DNA of 64,000 nt. Origin: Planctomycetota bacterium (GTDB taxonomy: Bacteria; Planctomycetota; OFTM77). The notes beneath the pieces are model-generated. The model was not told the DNA's origin, did no database searches, and saw nothing but the letters and a program-made list of their open reading frames with translations. The DNA lies in assembly GCA_029260795.1 (NCBI GenBank), contig JAJDCO010000087.1, positions 81,926 to 145,925 on the forward strand, written 5' to 3'. This document shows, piece after piece, positions 38,644 to 48,280 of the stretch (positions within the stretch are counted from its first letter, which is position 1; every line of letters begins with the position of its first letter). Made by a program: the position numbers and the translations under genes.

Positions 38644-39168
38644 TTGAGCGCAGCCGCGCTTTGGAATCGCAAGCTGCATCGATGGGGAGCCATCCTCACC
38701 GCTCTTCCCGTCATGATCGTGATCGGGTCGGGCCTCTTTCTGCTCCTGAAGAAGGACGTCGATTGGATCCAGCCATCGACTCTGCAAGGCAGTGGCGATG
38801 CGCCATCGTTGCCCTTCGAGCGGATCCTCAATGCCGCTCGCGGTGAGCCCCAGGCTGGCATCCAGACCTGGGAGGACATCGACCGGCTGGACATCCGACC
38901 CGGTAAGGGTGTCATCAAGGTACGCGGCAAGAATCGTTGGGAGGTACAGCTCGACGCCCAAACCGGAGCCGTGCTGAATGTCGCGTTTCGACGCTCGGAT
39001 CTCATCGAGAGCATCCACGACGGTACGTTCTTCCACGATCGTGTGAAGCTGTGGGTGTTTCTTCCGGCGGCCCTCATCCTGCTCGGGCTGTGGGGAACCG
39101 GTCTGTACCTGTGGCTGCTGCCCTACCTGGTGCGCGCTCGGCGGCGCAAGAAGGCGGCGAAGAGCTGA
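38644..39168 (+). CDS. PepSY-associated TM protein
   Basis: WNRKLHRWGAILTALPVMIVIGSGLFLLLKKDVDWI..WEVQLDAQTGAVLNVAFRRSDLIESIHDGTFF..GLWGTGLYLWLLPYL; TTG start proposed (track begins 38509). Confidence 0.75.
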   Translation: MSAAALWNRKLHRWGAILTALPVMIVIGSGLFLLLKKDVDWIQPSTLQGSGDAPSLPFERILNAARGEPQAGIQTWEDIDRLDIRPGKGVIKVRGKNRWEVQLDAQTGAVLNVAFRRSDLIESIHDGTFFHDRVKLWVFLPAALILLGLWGTGLYLWLLPYLVRARRRKKAAKS

Positions 39169-39433
39169 GGCTCGCGGCTCGGGATACGCATGGGCGTTCG
39201 TGAGACGTCGTTGCCGACGCGATTGCCGACGCGATTGCCAGCCCCAGGCCAAGGCCTCGCTGCGCTCCGCCTTGAGCTCGGGCTGGATGATTGCCGGCCC
39301 TTCAGGCCTCGCAACGGTCAGCTCCTGCGTCGACGAGCTCGCCGTGGGTCTGTGTCGAAGGCTACGCGGACATCCGGCCGCGCTTTGATCGCCCCCCTGG
39401 GACCGCGGGCGGCCCGCCCGCTTCCCTCTCGGA

Positions 39434-40912
39434 TCACTTGCCCTTGAGGTAGCCCAAGCGCTCGAGGTGGCGGCGTTGCTCGGGTGTCAGGTCGGCGGGG
39501 TTCGTCGGATCGAAGCCGAGCTCGCGGCGAATGGTCGTGCGTTGCCGCCACTGCTTCGCGAAGGTCTTGAGCTTCTCAACCCGGATCTCTTGCTCGCCAC
39601 TCAGATCTCGGCGCTCGAGCGGATCGGCTGTGAGGTCATACAGCTCGAAGGTGTCGATGTCGACGTTCCAGATGGCCTTGTAGCCGCCCTGTCGCAAGAC
39701 GATGTTCTCATCTCCGCGCAGCGCCTTGAAGGGTGCGAAGAACTTCTTGCGGTTCAGTCGCATGGCGGTCACGCGCACGTCGTTGCTGGGCTCCTCCGCG
39801 TCCCGAAGCCACGGGAGCAGAGTCCGTCCACTCACCGACTCCGTGTGGGGCAACCCGGTTGCATCGAGGATCGTCGGCATGACGTCGATCAAGCTCACCG
39901 GCGCTTCGATACGCCGACCCGCGCTCGTTCCGCCCGGCAGCTTGACCATCAAGGGCACGCGCACCAGCTCTTCGTAGACCGATTGATCGTGCTGCCAGCC
40001 CGCGTGCTCGCCGAGCTCTTCGCCATGATCGGACAGCACGATGAAGAGGGTCTCGTCCCAGATGCCTTCCTTCTTCAAGCTCTCGATCACGCTACCGATC
40101 AACGCGTCCGTCCAGCGCAGCTCGCCATCGTAGAGAGTGCTGATCACGGGCTGGAGCTCGTCGAGCTCGCGCATGAGCTCGGCTTGGCGGGCCGAGTTGT
40201 CCGCGATCTCGGGCGACAGAAGCGCTCCGATGTTCTCGCGTGTGAGGTTGCGATACTCATGGCACAGCTCGGTGATCCGATCGATCGTCACGCGATCGAC
40301 TTCACCGAATGGCGCCAGATGCTTGGCGGGCGGATCGTAAGGATCGTGCGCGCCCGTGTTGTGGAGGTAGAGAAAGAACGGGCGATCGCTTTCGGCTGCA
40401 TGCAGCCAGCGCGAGACCTGCTCGCCGTCGACCTCCTCGTCGACCAGCGATGCCGTCTCGAAGCCCACGTCGAGGCCGGACAGCTCGCCGGCGTACGGGT
40501 TGCGATGGAAGCTGCCGGTGCGGTAGCCGGCCTCGGCCAAGCGGACGGCGAGCGGCCGGGCGTCCGGGGCGATCCGATGCCCGTCGCGGATCACCCCGTG
40601 CTCGCCGACGAACGACGAGAGCATCAGCGAGACCACGGAGGGGAGTGTCCAAGGGGCGGCCGAATGTGCCGCCTCGAACACCACGGCCTCCTCCGCCAGC
40701 GCGTCGAGGTGCGGCGTCGTCGGCTTCGAGTAGCCGTAGACCGAGAGGCGATCCGCGCGCACGGTGTCGACCAGCATCACGACGACGTGCGGTGGGCGCG
40801 AAGCCTCCGCGCTCGGGGATTCGTCGTCTTCCTGAAGGGCATCCTCGCACGAGGGGAGCGCAGCTCCGATCAGCAGGAGGCCGGCGAGGATTCTCGAAGA
40901 CGGCAGGTGCAT
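39434..40912 (-). CDS. Sulfatase/alkaline phosphatase-superfamily lipoprotein lacking the CxPxR motif
   Basis: Start MHLPSSRILAGLLLIGAALPSC; HVVVMLVDTVRADRLSVYGYSKPTTPHLDALAEEAVVFEAAHSAAPWTLPSVVSLMLSS; LFIVLSDHGEELGEH. Confidence 0.88.
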   Translation of the reverse strand: MHLPSSRILAGLLLIGAALPSCEDALQEDDESPSAEASRPPHVVVMLVDTVRADRLSVYGYSKPTTPHLDALAEEAVVFEAAHSAAPWTLPSVVSLMLSSFVGEHGVIRDGHRIAPDARPLAVRLAEAGYRTGSFHRNPYAGELSGLDVGFETASLVDEEVDGEQVSRWLHAAESDRPFFLYLHNTGAHDPYDPPAKHLAPFGEVDRVTIDRITELCHEYRNLTRENIGALLSPEIADNSARQAELMRELDELQPVISTLYDGELRWTDALIGSVIESLKKEGIWDETLFIVLSDHGEELGEHAGWQHDQSVYEELVRVPLMVKLPGGTSAGRRIEAPVSLIDVMPTILDATGLPHTESVSGRTLLPWLRDAEEPSNDVRVTAMRLNRKKFFAPFKALRGDENIVLRQGGYKAIWNVDIDTFELYDLTADPLERRDLSGEQEIRVEKLKTFAKQWRQRTTIRRELGFDPTNPADLTPEQRRHLERLGYLKGK

Positions 40913-41218
40913 GGCGAGAGGGTTCAATGAGAGCGCGAGGAGGTGTGGGAGCGCGGCTGAGCGCGGGCGGGACCGAGGCCCGGGCTGAGGCTTCATCCTG
41001 CCGCATGCCGAGGGCAGGGTAAAGCAGCCCAAGAGAGTGGGCCGTCGAGGCGCTCTCGTTGAGACGGACCCGAACGGTCGGCGGGTTCCCTCCGAATTCG
41101 GGAGCCGGGTCGAGAGGTCGGGCGGAGACCTTCGCTTCAGGAGCGCCGTTGCGGGTCGAGCTCGTCGTCTGTAAAGTCCCATTGGGGAACGAATACGGGT
41201 CAGCCATGGAGAGCGAGC

Positions 41219-41659
41219 ATGAGTGAGAATGAAGGCGCATCTCCGCGTGAGGTGCCGACGCCGACCGCTACCGAGACCAAGAAGCGGAGCCGCCTCTGGA
41301 CCGTGATCGGGTTCGTCGTGGTGGCGGGTGGCCTGATTGGAATGAAGTACTGCGACCAGGGCGAGGCCGACGCCGACGTCAAGGGTCAGGCTGCCGAGGT
41401 CGTTTCGCAGCTTCCCGACTACGCCGGCAACGAGGAGTACTACGCCTCGCTGATCGAGACGGCGCACCCGACGGCCTTCGACGACTCCTACCGGATGGGA
41501 GGACGTCGCACGTCGAGCAAGTTCGACGACGAGCGCTACCTGCAGCTACTCTTCCAAGGTATGGCCGACCAGGCTCAGGCCGATGGGCGCACCGAGATCG
41601 TTGGCACGCTTCGGTTGGCACTGCTCTCTCTGCGCAGCGGTCCCGGCGAGTCGCGCTGA
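41219..41659 (+). CDS. Hypothetical single-TM protein
   Basis: 146 aa with one TM segment (LWTVIGFVVVAGGLIGMKYC); modest support. Confidence 0.55.
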   Translation: MSENEGASPREVPTPTATETKKRSRLWTVIGFVVVAGGLIGMKYCDQGEADADVKGQAAEVVSQLPDYAGNEEYYASLIETAHPTAFDDSYRMGGRRTSSKFDDERYLQLLFQGMADQAQADGRTEIVGTLRLALLSLRSGPGESR

Positions 41660-41689
41660 GGCGAGCTCGCCGAGCGGCTCAGCCGGTCC

Positions 41690-43027
41690 TCAGTAGTCGC
41701 GCTTGTAGAAGAGTCGGCAACCGAGGGCGAGCACGACAGCGGCAAAGGCGAACGAGGTGCCGAGGGAGAAGAACCAGTCGACCTCGGGGAGCTCCTTCAT
41801 GATGCGGTCGTAGGCCATGGGGTCGAGCGTGGCCTTGGAGAAGAGCCAGGTGTTCAACGTGTCGAGGTCCGTGATCTTGGGCAAGATCGTGTACAGGACC
41901 TCGATCAGCGTCTTCACCCACTCCGGTGACGATTTGAGCAGCACGTCCCTCGACCGGTACAGCCCGGTGGCCGAGCTACTGATGCCCCAGACGCCGACCG
42001 AGACCATGAAGGCCATGTTCGTCGAGCGCGACCAGACGCCGACCGTGACGGACACCGCGTAGAGAAACGAGAAGCCCAGCATGAGCACGCCGACCGAGAG
42101 CAGGAACATCGGATCCCAGTAGCCCGTGCGCAAGCCCAAAGCGACCCAGCAGCCCCCGATCAAGAAGCTGCCGAAGACGAAGATGAAGCTCAGACCGCCG
42201 AGGTACTTCCAGAGCAGGAGCGGCACGCGGCCGACCGGCCGCGCGAGCACGAGGTCGAGCGTTCCCTTCTGGAGCATCGACGGCACGAATGAAGAGCAGA
42301 CGCCGAGGGCGATGAGTATGCCGATGAAGCCCCCGAAGGTATTCGCGAGCACTCTCTGCATGTTGACGACCGCCTCCGACAGACTGGTGTCGATGACCTT
42401 TTGCTCGACCAGGCCGAAGAAGAGACTCTGCTTGTGGGCACCCGGAATGTCCGCCCAGTCGTTCACAGCGACGGCGGTCGCGATCTTCACCTCGTTCTCG
42501 GCCCCGATCTGCGCTTTGCCGACATGCACGTGAGGAAAGAGGTCGTGCGCGATCCGTTCGCGCAGCGCCTGCTGCCAATCCTCGGGCGGATAGGTCGTGG
42601 GAACTTCGACCTCTTCTTGTTCGTCGTCGTCGAGCCCATGTCGCTCGATGTCTTCCTGGAAGCTGCGCCAGCCGCGCACGAGACCATTGAGGTGGGACTG
42701 CGTCGTCGTGAGATCGATGCGGTAACCGTGGGCGACGTCTTTCGGAAAACCGTCCTCGGGCGTCACGGGTCGGATACCGTCGATCTCGGCCTCGAATCCG
42801 ATGCTGTTGCTCATGTTGAACGAGCTGAGCCCGGCCGAGCGCGTGTACTCCAGCCGGTCCAACTGGCTGAAGTTGCGTGCGAGCAGCGTCTCCGGGTTTT
42901 CGGACTGGTACGATATCCCCAAGCAGAACACGATCGCGACGATCGAGAGGAAGAGCAGGATGATGAGCGAGCGACGGTCGATCGACTCGCGGATCGAGTC
43001 TTCGAGGATCACGAAGAAGGTCTTCAT
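41690..43027 (-). CDS. ABC-2-type transporter permease
   Basis: 445 aa multi-TM with large extracytoplasmic segment after TM1; overlaps upstream ATPase gene by 4 nt; KGTLDLVLARPVGRVPLLLWKYLGGLSFIFVFG. Confidence 0.85.
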   Translation of the reverse strand: MKTFFVILEDSIRESIDRRSLIILLFLSIVAIVFCLGISYQSENPETLLARNFSQLDRLEYTRSAGLSSFNMSNSIGFEAEIDGIRPVTPEDGFPKDVAHGYRIDLTTTQSHLNGLVRGWRSFQEDIERHGLDDDEQEEVEVPTTYPPEDWQQALRERIAHDLFPHVHVGKAQIGAENEVKIATAVAVNDWADIPGAHKQSLFFGLVEQKVIDTSLSEAVVNMQRVLANTFGGFIGILIALGVCSSFVPSMLQKGTLDLVLARPVGRVPLLLWKYLGGLSFIFVFGSFLIGGCWVALGLRTGYWDPMFLLSVGVLMLGFSFLYAVSVTVGVWSRSTNMAFMVSVGVWGISSSATGLYRSRDVLLKSSPEWVKTLIEVLYTILPKITDLDTLNTWLFSKATLDPMAYDRIMKELPEVDWFFSLGTSFAFAAVVLALGCRLFYKRDY

Positions 43028-44001
43028 GACTTGCCCTCCACCTTCTCGTCGATCACTTGCAAGAAGACCTGCTCGAGCGTGAGTCGCTTCTTGCTCAGAG
43101 CGCGCAATCCGATTCCGCGGCTGCGGAGCAGATCGACGACGCCGTCGATGTCGTCCTCGCGGGCGATCTGGACCTCGAGCTCGGTGCCCGTGACGTTGAC
43201 CTCGACCACGAGCTCGCGGACGGCGGCCACGGTTGCCTCGTCGGGCTCGGGCTGGGTCGTCAGCGAGAACATGCCTTCGCTGCGCGTCAGCTCGGAGGTC
43301 GCCCCGCAGCGAACCAGCGTGCCCCGATGCAAGATCCCGACTCGGTCGCAGACCTGCTCGACCTCGCTGAGGAGGTGCGAGTTCAGGAAGATCGTCTTGC
43401 CTTGTCGCTTCAGTCCCGTCAGGACCTCGCGAATCTCGGCGCGCCCTTTCGGATCGACGCCGTCGGTCGGCTCGTCGAGGAAGATGACCTGTGGGTCATG
43501 GACGAGCGCTTGCGCGAGGCCCAGACGCTGCTTCATGCCCTTCGAGAAGCCCCGGATCTTCTTCTTGCCCGCGTCTGCCAAGCCGACCTGCTCGAGCAGC
43601 TCGCCCGATCGCACTCGGCGCTCGTGCTTGGGCGATCCCGACAGCGCCGCATAGAAGTCCATCATCCCGGCCGCCGTGCGATACTCGGGGAATCGATGGT
43701 CCTCGGGCAGATAGCCGACCGAGGAGCGGGCCTGCGTGTGGCGTGACGACTTGCCCAAGATCGACGTCTCGCCGGTCGTCGGGCGGACGATGTCGAGCAG
43801 GATCTTGACCAGAGTCGTCTTGCCGGCGCCGTTCTGACCCAGGAGCCCGAAGATCTCGCCGTTCGCGATCTCGAGATCGGTCGGTTGCAGCGCGTGGACC
43901 CCGCGCACTCCGCTGCCGTACTGCTTCGAGACTCCGCGGACCGAGATCGCGGAGCCGGTTCCCGTCGTCACCTCGCTGCCTCCCCGAATGCCCACCGACA
44001 C
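43024..44001 (-). CDS. ABC transporter ATP-binding protein
   Basis: GLLGQNGAGKTTLVKILLDIVRPTTGE, FSKGMKQRLGLAQALVHDPQVIFLDEPTDGVDPKGR. Confidence 0.93.
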   Translation of the reverse strand: MSVGIRGGSEVTTGTGSAISVRGVSKQYGSGVRGVHALQPTDLEIANGEIFGLLGQNGAGKTTLVKILLDIVRPTTGETSILGKSSRHTQARSSVGYLPEDHRFPEYRTAAGMMDFYAALSGSPKHERRVRSGELLEQVGLADAGKKKIRGFSKGMKQRLGLAQALVHDPQVIFLDEPTDGVDPKGRAEIREVLTGLKRQGKTIFLNSHLLSEVEQVCDRVGILHRGTLVRCGATSELTRSEGMFSLTTQPEPDEATVAAVRELVVEVNVTGTELEVQIAREDDIDGVVDLLRSRGIGLRALSKKRLTLEQVFLQVIDEKVEGKS

Positions 44002-44128
44002 CGGATTCGTCGAGGGGCCACGCCTACGGCCCGCGCACCGATCGACGCCCGGTTCATGAACACTCGGTTTACCGCATCAACGCACCATTGTGCACTCCGT
44101 TCTTTGCGGCACCGGGAGGATCCGGCGC

Positions 44129-44659
44129 TCAGTCCGTCGGCGCGAATGCCACCTGATCGAACAGGCGTCGCCAAACGCGCAGCTTCAAATACGGGCGCAA
44201 TCGCTCGCCGGCGGACTCGAAGTCCTCGTCGATCAAGGCCCAGGCAAATCCATCGGCCAGCGGCGGGAGATCTCGTCCCTGCGACTCGGCCAGCTTTCGA
44301 GCCCGCAGGAGCTCGTCGCTCGCCTCGGCCTCGCGGCCCGCCAGAAGATGGCAGAGCGCGAGATAGCCCGTCGCAGCCGGATGATCCGGAGCCAGCTCGC
44401 GAGCCCGGCGCAGCTTGCGAGCTGCCGAGCCGAAGTTGCCCAAGAAGAGCTGGGCGAGGCCGAGATCCTGCAGCCAGATGGCCTCGGCGCCGCGCAGATC
44501 CAAGTAGGCGCGACAGAGCGCCTCGAGGTGAGCGTACTCCCCGGCGTCCCTGAGGCGGCCGCGCAGCCGATCGGCCGCCTCGTTGAATTGGGGATCCTGC
44601 ACGTCGAGGTGGAACCGACGGAGGGTTTTGGTGGCCTTCCGGTTCAGAAGCGCTAGCAT
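44129..44659 (-). CDS. TPR-like repeat protein
   Basis: Start MLALLNRKATKTLRRFHLDVQDPQ; helical repeats YLDLRGAEAIWLQDLGLAQLFLGNFGSAARKLRRARELAPDHPAATGYLALCHLLAGREAEA. Track ORF extends to 45214. Confidence 0.7.
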   Translation of the reverse strand: MLALLNRKATKTLRRFHLDVQDPQFNEAADRLRGRLRDAGEYAHLEALCRAYLDLRGAEAIWLQDLGLAQLFLGNFGSAARKLRRARELAPDHPAATGYLALCHLLAGREAEASDELLRARKLAESQGRDLPPLADGFAWALIDEDFESAGERLRPYLKLRVWRRLFDQVAFAPTD

Positions 44660-44824
44660 CGCGAACTCCGGCTTCGTCGAGCGAGTTGTCGGGGTGTTGA
44701 TCAGGCTTATCCGGACCGAGTCGCTTTCGGGCATCCTCGACCCACAGAATCGTCGTCGGCCGGAATGGGTGTCCAGTTTGAGCGCCCGTTGAAATCCTCG
44801 CCTTCCCACTCTCGACAGCCCGCC

Positions 44825-46642
44825 ATGTCTGCGCAGCCTCTGCCCCCGGACGTCGACAACGAGCCATCGCCGCCCGCGGAAGAGCAACCCGAGCCGGAGC
44901 GAGTTGCCTGGCCGAACGCTCTCGCTCTCTTTCGCCGTTTGTGGCCGCAGCTGCGGCCCGAGCTGCGGCCCGCCCTGTGGGCGGCCGGTGCAGCGCTCTT
45001 GGCCGTGCCCGCCTCGGTCGCTTCGCCGTTCCTGACGCGCTCGCTGTTCGACGACGTGCTGCCTCAGGGCGACGCACGAGGCATCCTCGTCATCGGCGGC
45101 GCCATGATCGGGTTCACCCTCGTCGGTGGCCTGTTGAGCTACTTCCAGGAGCGGATCGCGATCGGCATTCGAGCGCGGGTGCGACAACGCTTGACCCGTG
45201 GAGTCTTCTCCCACTTGCTGCGCCTACCGCTCCGGTACTTCCACGGCAGCGAGACCGGCTACCTGATGTCGCGCGTGCGCGACGACGTGAACGGCCTCGA
45301 TTCGCTCATGATCGACGAGCTGATGGGAGCCGGTGTCGACGTGCTGCGGGCGGCCGTGTTCTTGAGCCTGCTCTTCTTCGTCGATGTGGGCTTGGCGCTG
45401 TCGGGAGCCACCTTGCTGGCCATCATCTTGGGCTTGGTGTTCGCCGTCTCGCCGGCATTGCGCCGGCGCAGCGAGGTGGCGCGCGAGACCGATGCCAAGA
45501 GCAGTGCCGCGCTGCACGAGTCGATCGCGGGCTTGGCGACCGTGCGCACCGGCGCCCAAGAGGCGAGCGAGCGACGGAGGTTCTTACGGTCGGTACGGAC
45601 CGCCCTCCGGGCGATGGTGCGGCGCGACGTGTTGGGTGCCGTGACCGGAACCGTGTTCAGCTTGGTCGCGAACCTCGGGCTGTACGTGATCCTGGCGGTC
45701 GGTGCCTATCGCATCGCATTCGGCTCGTCGTCGATCGGCAGCCTGATGGCGTTCCTGATGTTCCTCATGCAGCTGATGGGAGCGGCGGGAAGTGTCTTCG
45801 GGCTGGTGCCGGCTCTGCAACAATCGCTGGCGGCTCTGCAGCGGCTGTTCCGCTTACTCGACGAGGAGCCCGAAGAGGACAGCACCGAGCGTCCGCCCGG
45901 CGAGGAGCCGCAGGGGGCCTTCGAGTTTCGCAACGTCTCCTTTCGTTACGAGGACGATGGCGAATGGGCGCTCCGCGGCGTGACGCTCTCGGCTGCTCCC
46001 GGCGAGCTCATCGCATTGGTCGGGCGCAGCGGCGCCGGCAAGACCACGCTCGTCCACTTGCTGCCTCGCCTCTATGACCCGACCGAGGGGGTGATCACGC
46101 TCGACGGTCGCTCGCTTCGGGAGATCCCGCTCGATTGGCTGCGCCGGCGAATCGGCGTCGTGCCGCAGGACATCTTCCTGTTCGACCGAACGGTGCGAGA
46201 GAACCTCCTGTACGCCGTGCCGCACGCCTCGGAGGCGCGCCTGATGGAGGCGGTCCGCGGAGCGCATGCCTGGGACTTCATCGAGCGCTTGCCCAAGGGG
46301 CTGGAGACGCGACTCGGAGAGCGCGGTGTGCGCCTGTCGGGTGGCGAGAAGCAGCGGCTGGCGATCGCAAGAGAGCTACTGCGCGATCCGCCAGTGCTGA
46401 TCCTCGACGAGGCGACCGCCAACCTCGACGCCGAGAGCGAGGCGCTGGTCCGTGAAGCCATGGAGCAGCTTCGCCAAGGTCGGACCTGCTTCGCGATCGC
46501 CCATCGCCTCTCAACGGTGCGAGCCGCCGACCGCATCCTCGTCCTGGACCGCGGAGCCATCGTCGAGTCGGGCACCCACGACGAGCTCCTGGCGCGAGGT
46601 GGGCTCTATCGAGAGCTCCACGATCTCCAATTCGACGAGTGA
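44825..46642 (+). CDS. ABC exporter, fused TMD-NBD (MsbA/MDR type)
   Basis: GRSGAGKTTLVHLLPRLYDPTEGVITLDG, VRLSGGEKQRLAIARELLRDPPVLILDEATANLD; start at MSAQPLPPDVD. Confidence 0.93.
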   Translation: MSAQPLPPDVDNEPSPPAEEQPEPERVAWPNALALFRRLWPQLRPELRPALWAAGAALLAVPASVASPFLTRSLFDDVLPQGDARGILVIGGAMIGFTLVGGLLSYFQERIAIGIRARVRQRLTRGVFSHLLRLPLRYFHGSETGYLMSRVRDDVNGLDSLMIDELMGAGVDVLRAAVFLSLLFFVDVGLALSGATLLAIILGLVFAVSPALRRRSEVARETDAKSSAALHESIAGLATVRTGAQEASERRRFLRSVRTALRAMVRRDVLGAVTGTVFSLVANLGLYVILAVGAYRIAFGSSSIGSLMAFLMFLMQLMGAAGSVFGLVPALQQSLAALQRLFRLLDEEPEEDSTERPPGEEPQGAFEFRNVSFRYEDDGEWALRGVTLSAAPGELIALVGRSGAGKTTLVHLLPRLYDPTEGVITLDGRSLREIPLDWLRRRIGVVPQDIFLFDRTVRENLLYAVPHASEARLMEAVRGAHAWDFIERLPKGLETRLGERGVRLSGGEKQRLAIARELLRDPPVLILDEATANLDAESEALVREAMEQLRQGRTCFAIAHRLSTVRAADRILVLDRGAIVESGTHDELLARGGLYRELHDLQFDE

Positions 46643-46663
46643 CGTTCTCGGTTCAGAGGACGT

Positions 46664-46815
46664 AAGGAACAGAGACCCGAACGGATCTCGTCACGTCGAA
46701 CGTTGAGCTTCAACGCGCCTTGGCAGGCAGTGATGCCTTGTCCTCCCGTCGACGAGAGAGCGGTCTCGCTCCCGAAGAGAAACAGAGACTCGAACGGAGC
46801 TCGTCGAGTCGACCG
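46664..46815 (-). repeat. Dispersed intergenic repeat B, two copies (46664-46703 and 46779-46815)
   Basis: gaacagagacccgaacggatctcgtcacgtcgaac and gaaacagagactcgaacggagctcgtcgagtcgac. Confidence 0.65.
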
Positions 46816-46929
46816 ATCGAGTGGAGTCGGTCGACGGAGGGCCGTGCGACAGTGTCGGGCCGAAGATGAGAGAGGGTTCTTCCCACGAGCGTTCTTCCCC
46901 TCGAACGCCGTCGCACCAACACCGCCGTC

Positions 46930-47847
46930 TCAAAGCGGCACGCCTTCGTTTTCGTGCCACTCGCGGGTGAGGTCGAGCCAGAGCGCCAGGCCGAGCCAGG
47001 GGCCGAAGGCCCGATAGCGGCGGACGATCGAAGCGTCCTTCTTGGCGCGTCGGGCGCCGTAGAGCTTCGCGAAGCGAGCGCGGCACCACGAGTCGAGCGC
47101 CGGATGCTCGTAGTGGCCGAGCAGCCGTTGCAGCAGGCCGGCCGAGTAGGGACCGATGCCGGGCAGCTCGATCAGATCCCCATACAGCGCCTCCACGTTG
47201 GTCGACTCGTGCCGCCAGGCTTCGGGATCGAGCTCCTTCCGCGCCACGCGGCGCGCCAGCTCGAGAAGATGCGGCGCGCGGTAGCCGCAGCGAATGCGCT
47301 CGCGGAGAAAGGCCTCGTCACAGGCGGCGATGCATTGGGCGCGCGGAAAGGTGCGTCCTCCTCCGGGCACGTCCTCTCCGAGCTCGTCGACGAGCCGCTG
47401 GACCATCTGCTTCGTCAGCGACCACGAGCAGTTCGTCGTGCAGAGCACCTTGACGAGGTCTTCGAAGGCGGTTGGCGAGCGCAGCAATCGGCCGGCTCCT
47501 CGTCGCGCTGCCCAGGCGAGCGCCTCGTCGGCAGTGGCCATCTCGTAGAAGGCGCCGAAGTCCTCGTCGAGACGTAGGCAGGAGCGCACGACCGAGCGGA
47601 GCCGTCGTCGCTGGTCGGTCGACAACGGCTCCGCAGAGAGGCAGGTGCCCGCTAGCTGATGGCCGCGTTTCCACACTCGAACACCGACCGGCCTCTCACC
47701 GAGATCGCACGTCCACGCGAGGCGGCTCCGTTTCGCGTCCCATTCGAAAGGCGGCAGGTCGTACCAGCCGTGACCGAGCGCGGCGAGCCGGAGCTCGAAG
47801 GGCTGCGGGACGCGGAGCGTGAACGAGCAGGCGGTCGTCGACGTCAT
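46930..47847 (-). CDS. HhH-GPD-type DNA glycosylase (AlkA/OGG-like)
   Basis: VLCTTNCSWSLTKQMVQRLVDELG..FPRAQCIAACDEAFLRERIRCGYRAPHLLELARRV..YGDLIELPGIGPYSAGLLQRLLGHYEHPALDSWCR. Confidence 0.85.
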   Translation of the reverse strand: MTSTTACSFTLRVPQPFELRLAALGHGWYDLPPFEWDAKRSRLAWTCDLGERPVGVRVWKRGHQLAGTCLSAEPLSTDQRRRLRSVVRSCLRLDEDFGAFYEMATADEALAWAARRGAGRLLRSPTAFEDLVKVLCTTNCSWSLTKQMVQRLVDELGEDVPGGGRTFPRAQCIAACDEAFLRERIRCGYRAPHLLELARRVARKELDPEAWRHESTNVEALYGDLIELPGIGPYSAGLLQRLLGHYEHPALDSWCRARFAKLYGARRAKKDASIVRRYRAFGPWLGLALWLDLTREWHENEGVPL

Positions 47848-47865
47848 GCTCGCCCTCCCGACTCC

Positions 47866-48231
47866 TCAGCGTCCGAAGCGGATGGTCGTCGACGCGTGCG
47901 ACTCGATCGAGAAGTCGTCCACGCCGTAGGGCGACGTCAGGGCCGACTCCAAAGCCTTCATGGCTTCGGCCACGTTCGACCCATCGAACCGTTGCTCCAG
48001 CAGAACGGTCGCGGTCTCGGCGTCGACCTCGAGTGCCTCGACGCCGGCCACGGGCTCGAGCCGAGAGCGAACGGCCTGCGCGCCGGATTCATCGCTCAGG
48101 CCCGAGACGCGGATCACGACCACGAGCTGATCGGCGTCCGGCTCGAGGCTCCCGTCGGACGTCCCGCTCTCCTCAGAGCTGCAAGCCACACTGACGAGCG
48201 CGAGGGCAAGGATCGCAGACAGAGCCTTCAA
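47866..48231 (-). CDS. Small lipoprotein with heavy-metal-associated (HMA)-like fold
   Basis: Proposed TTG start: MKALSAILALALVSVACSSEESG; VVVIRVSGLSDESGAQAVRSRLEPVAGVEALEVDAETATVLLEQ. Track ORF begins 48468. Confidence 0.6.
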   Translation of the reverse strand: MKALSAILALALVSVACSSEESGTSDGSLEPDADQLVVVIRVSGLSDESGAQAVRSRLEPVAGVEALEVDAETATVLLEQRFDGSNVAEAMKALESALTSPYGVDDFSIESHASTTIRFGR

Positions 48232-48280
48232 GGTGCCTCCCAGGCGTGGGCGCGCCGCCGAGGGCGCACCCGCGAATCGC

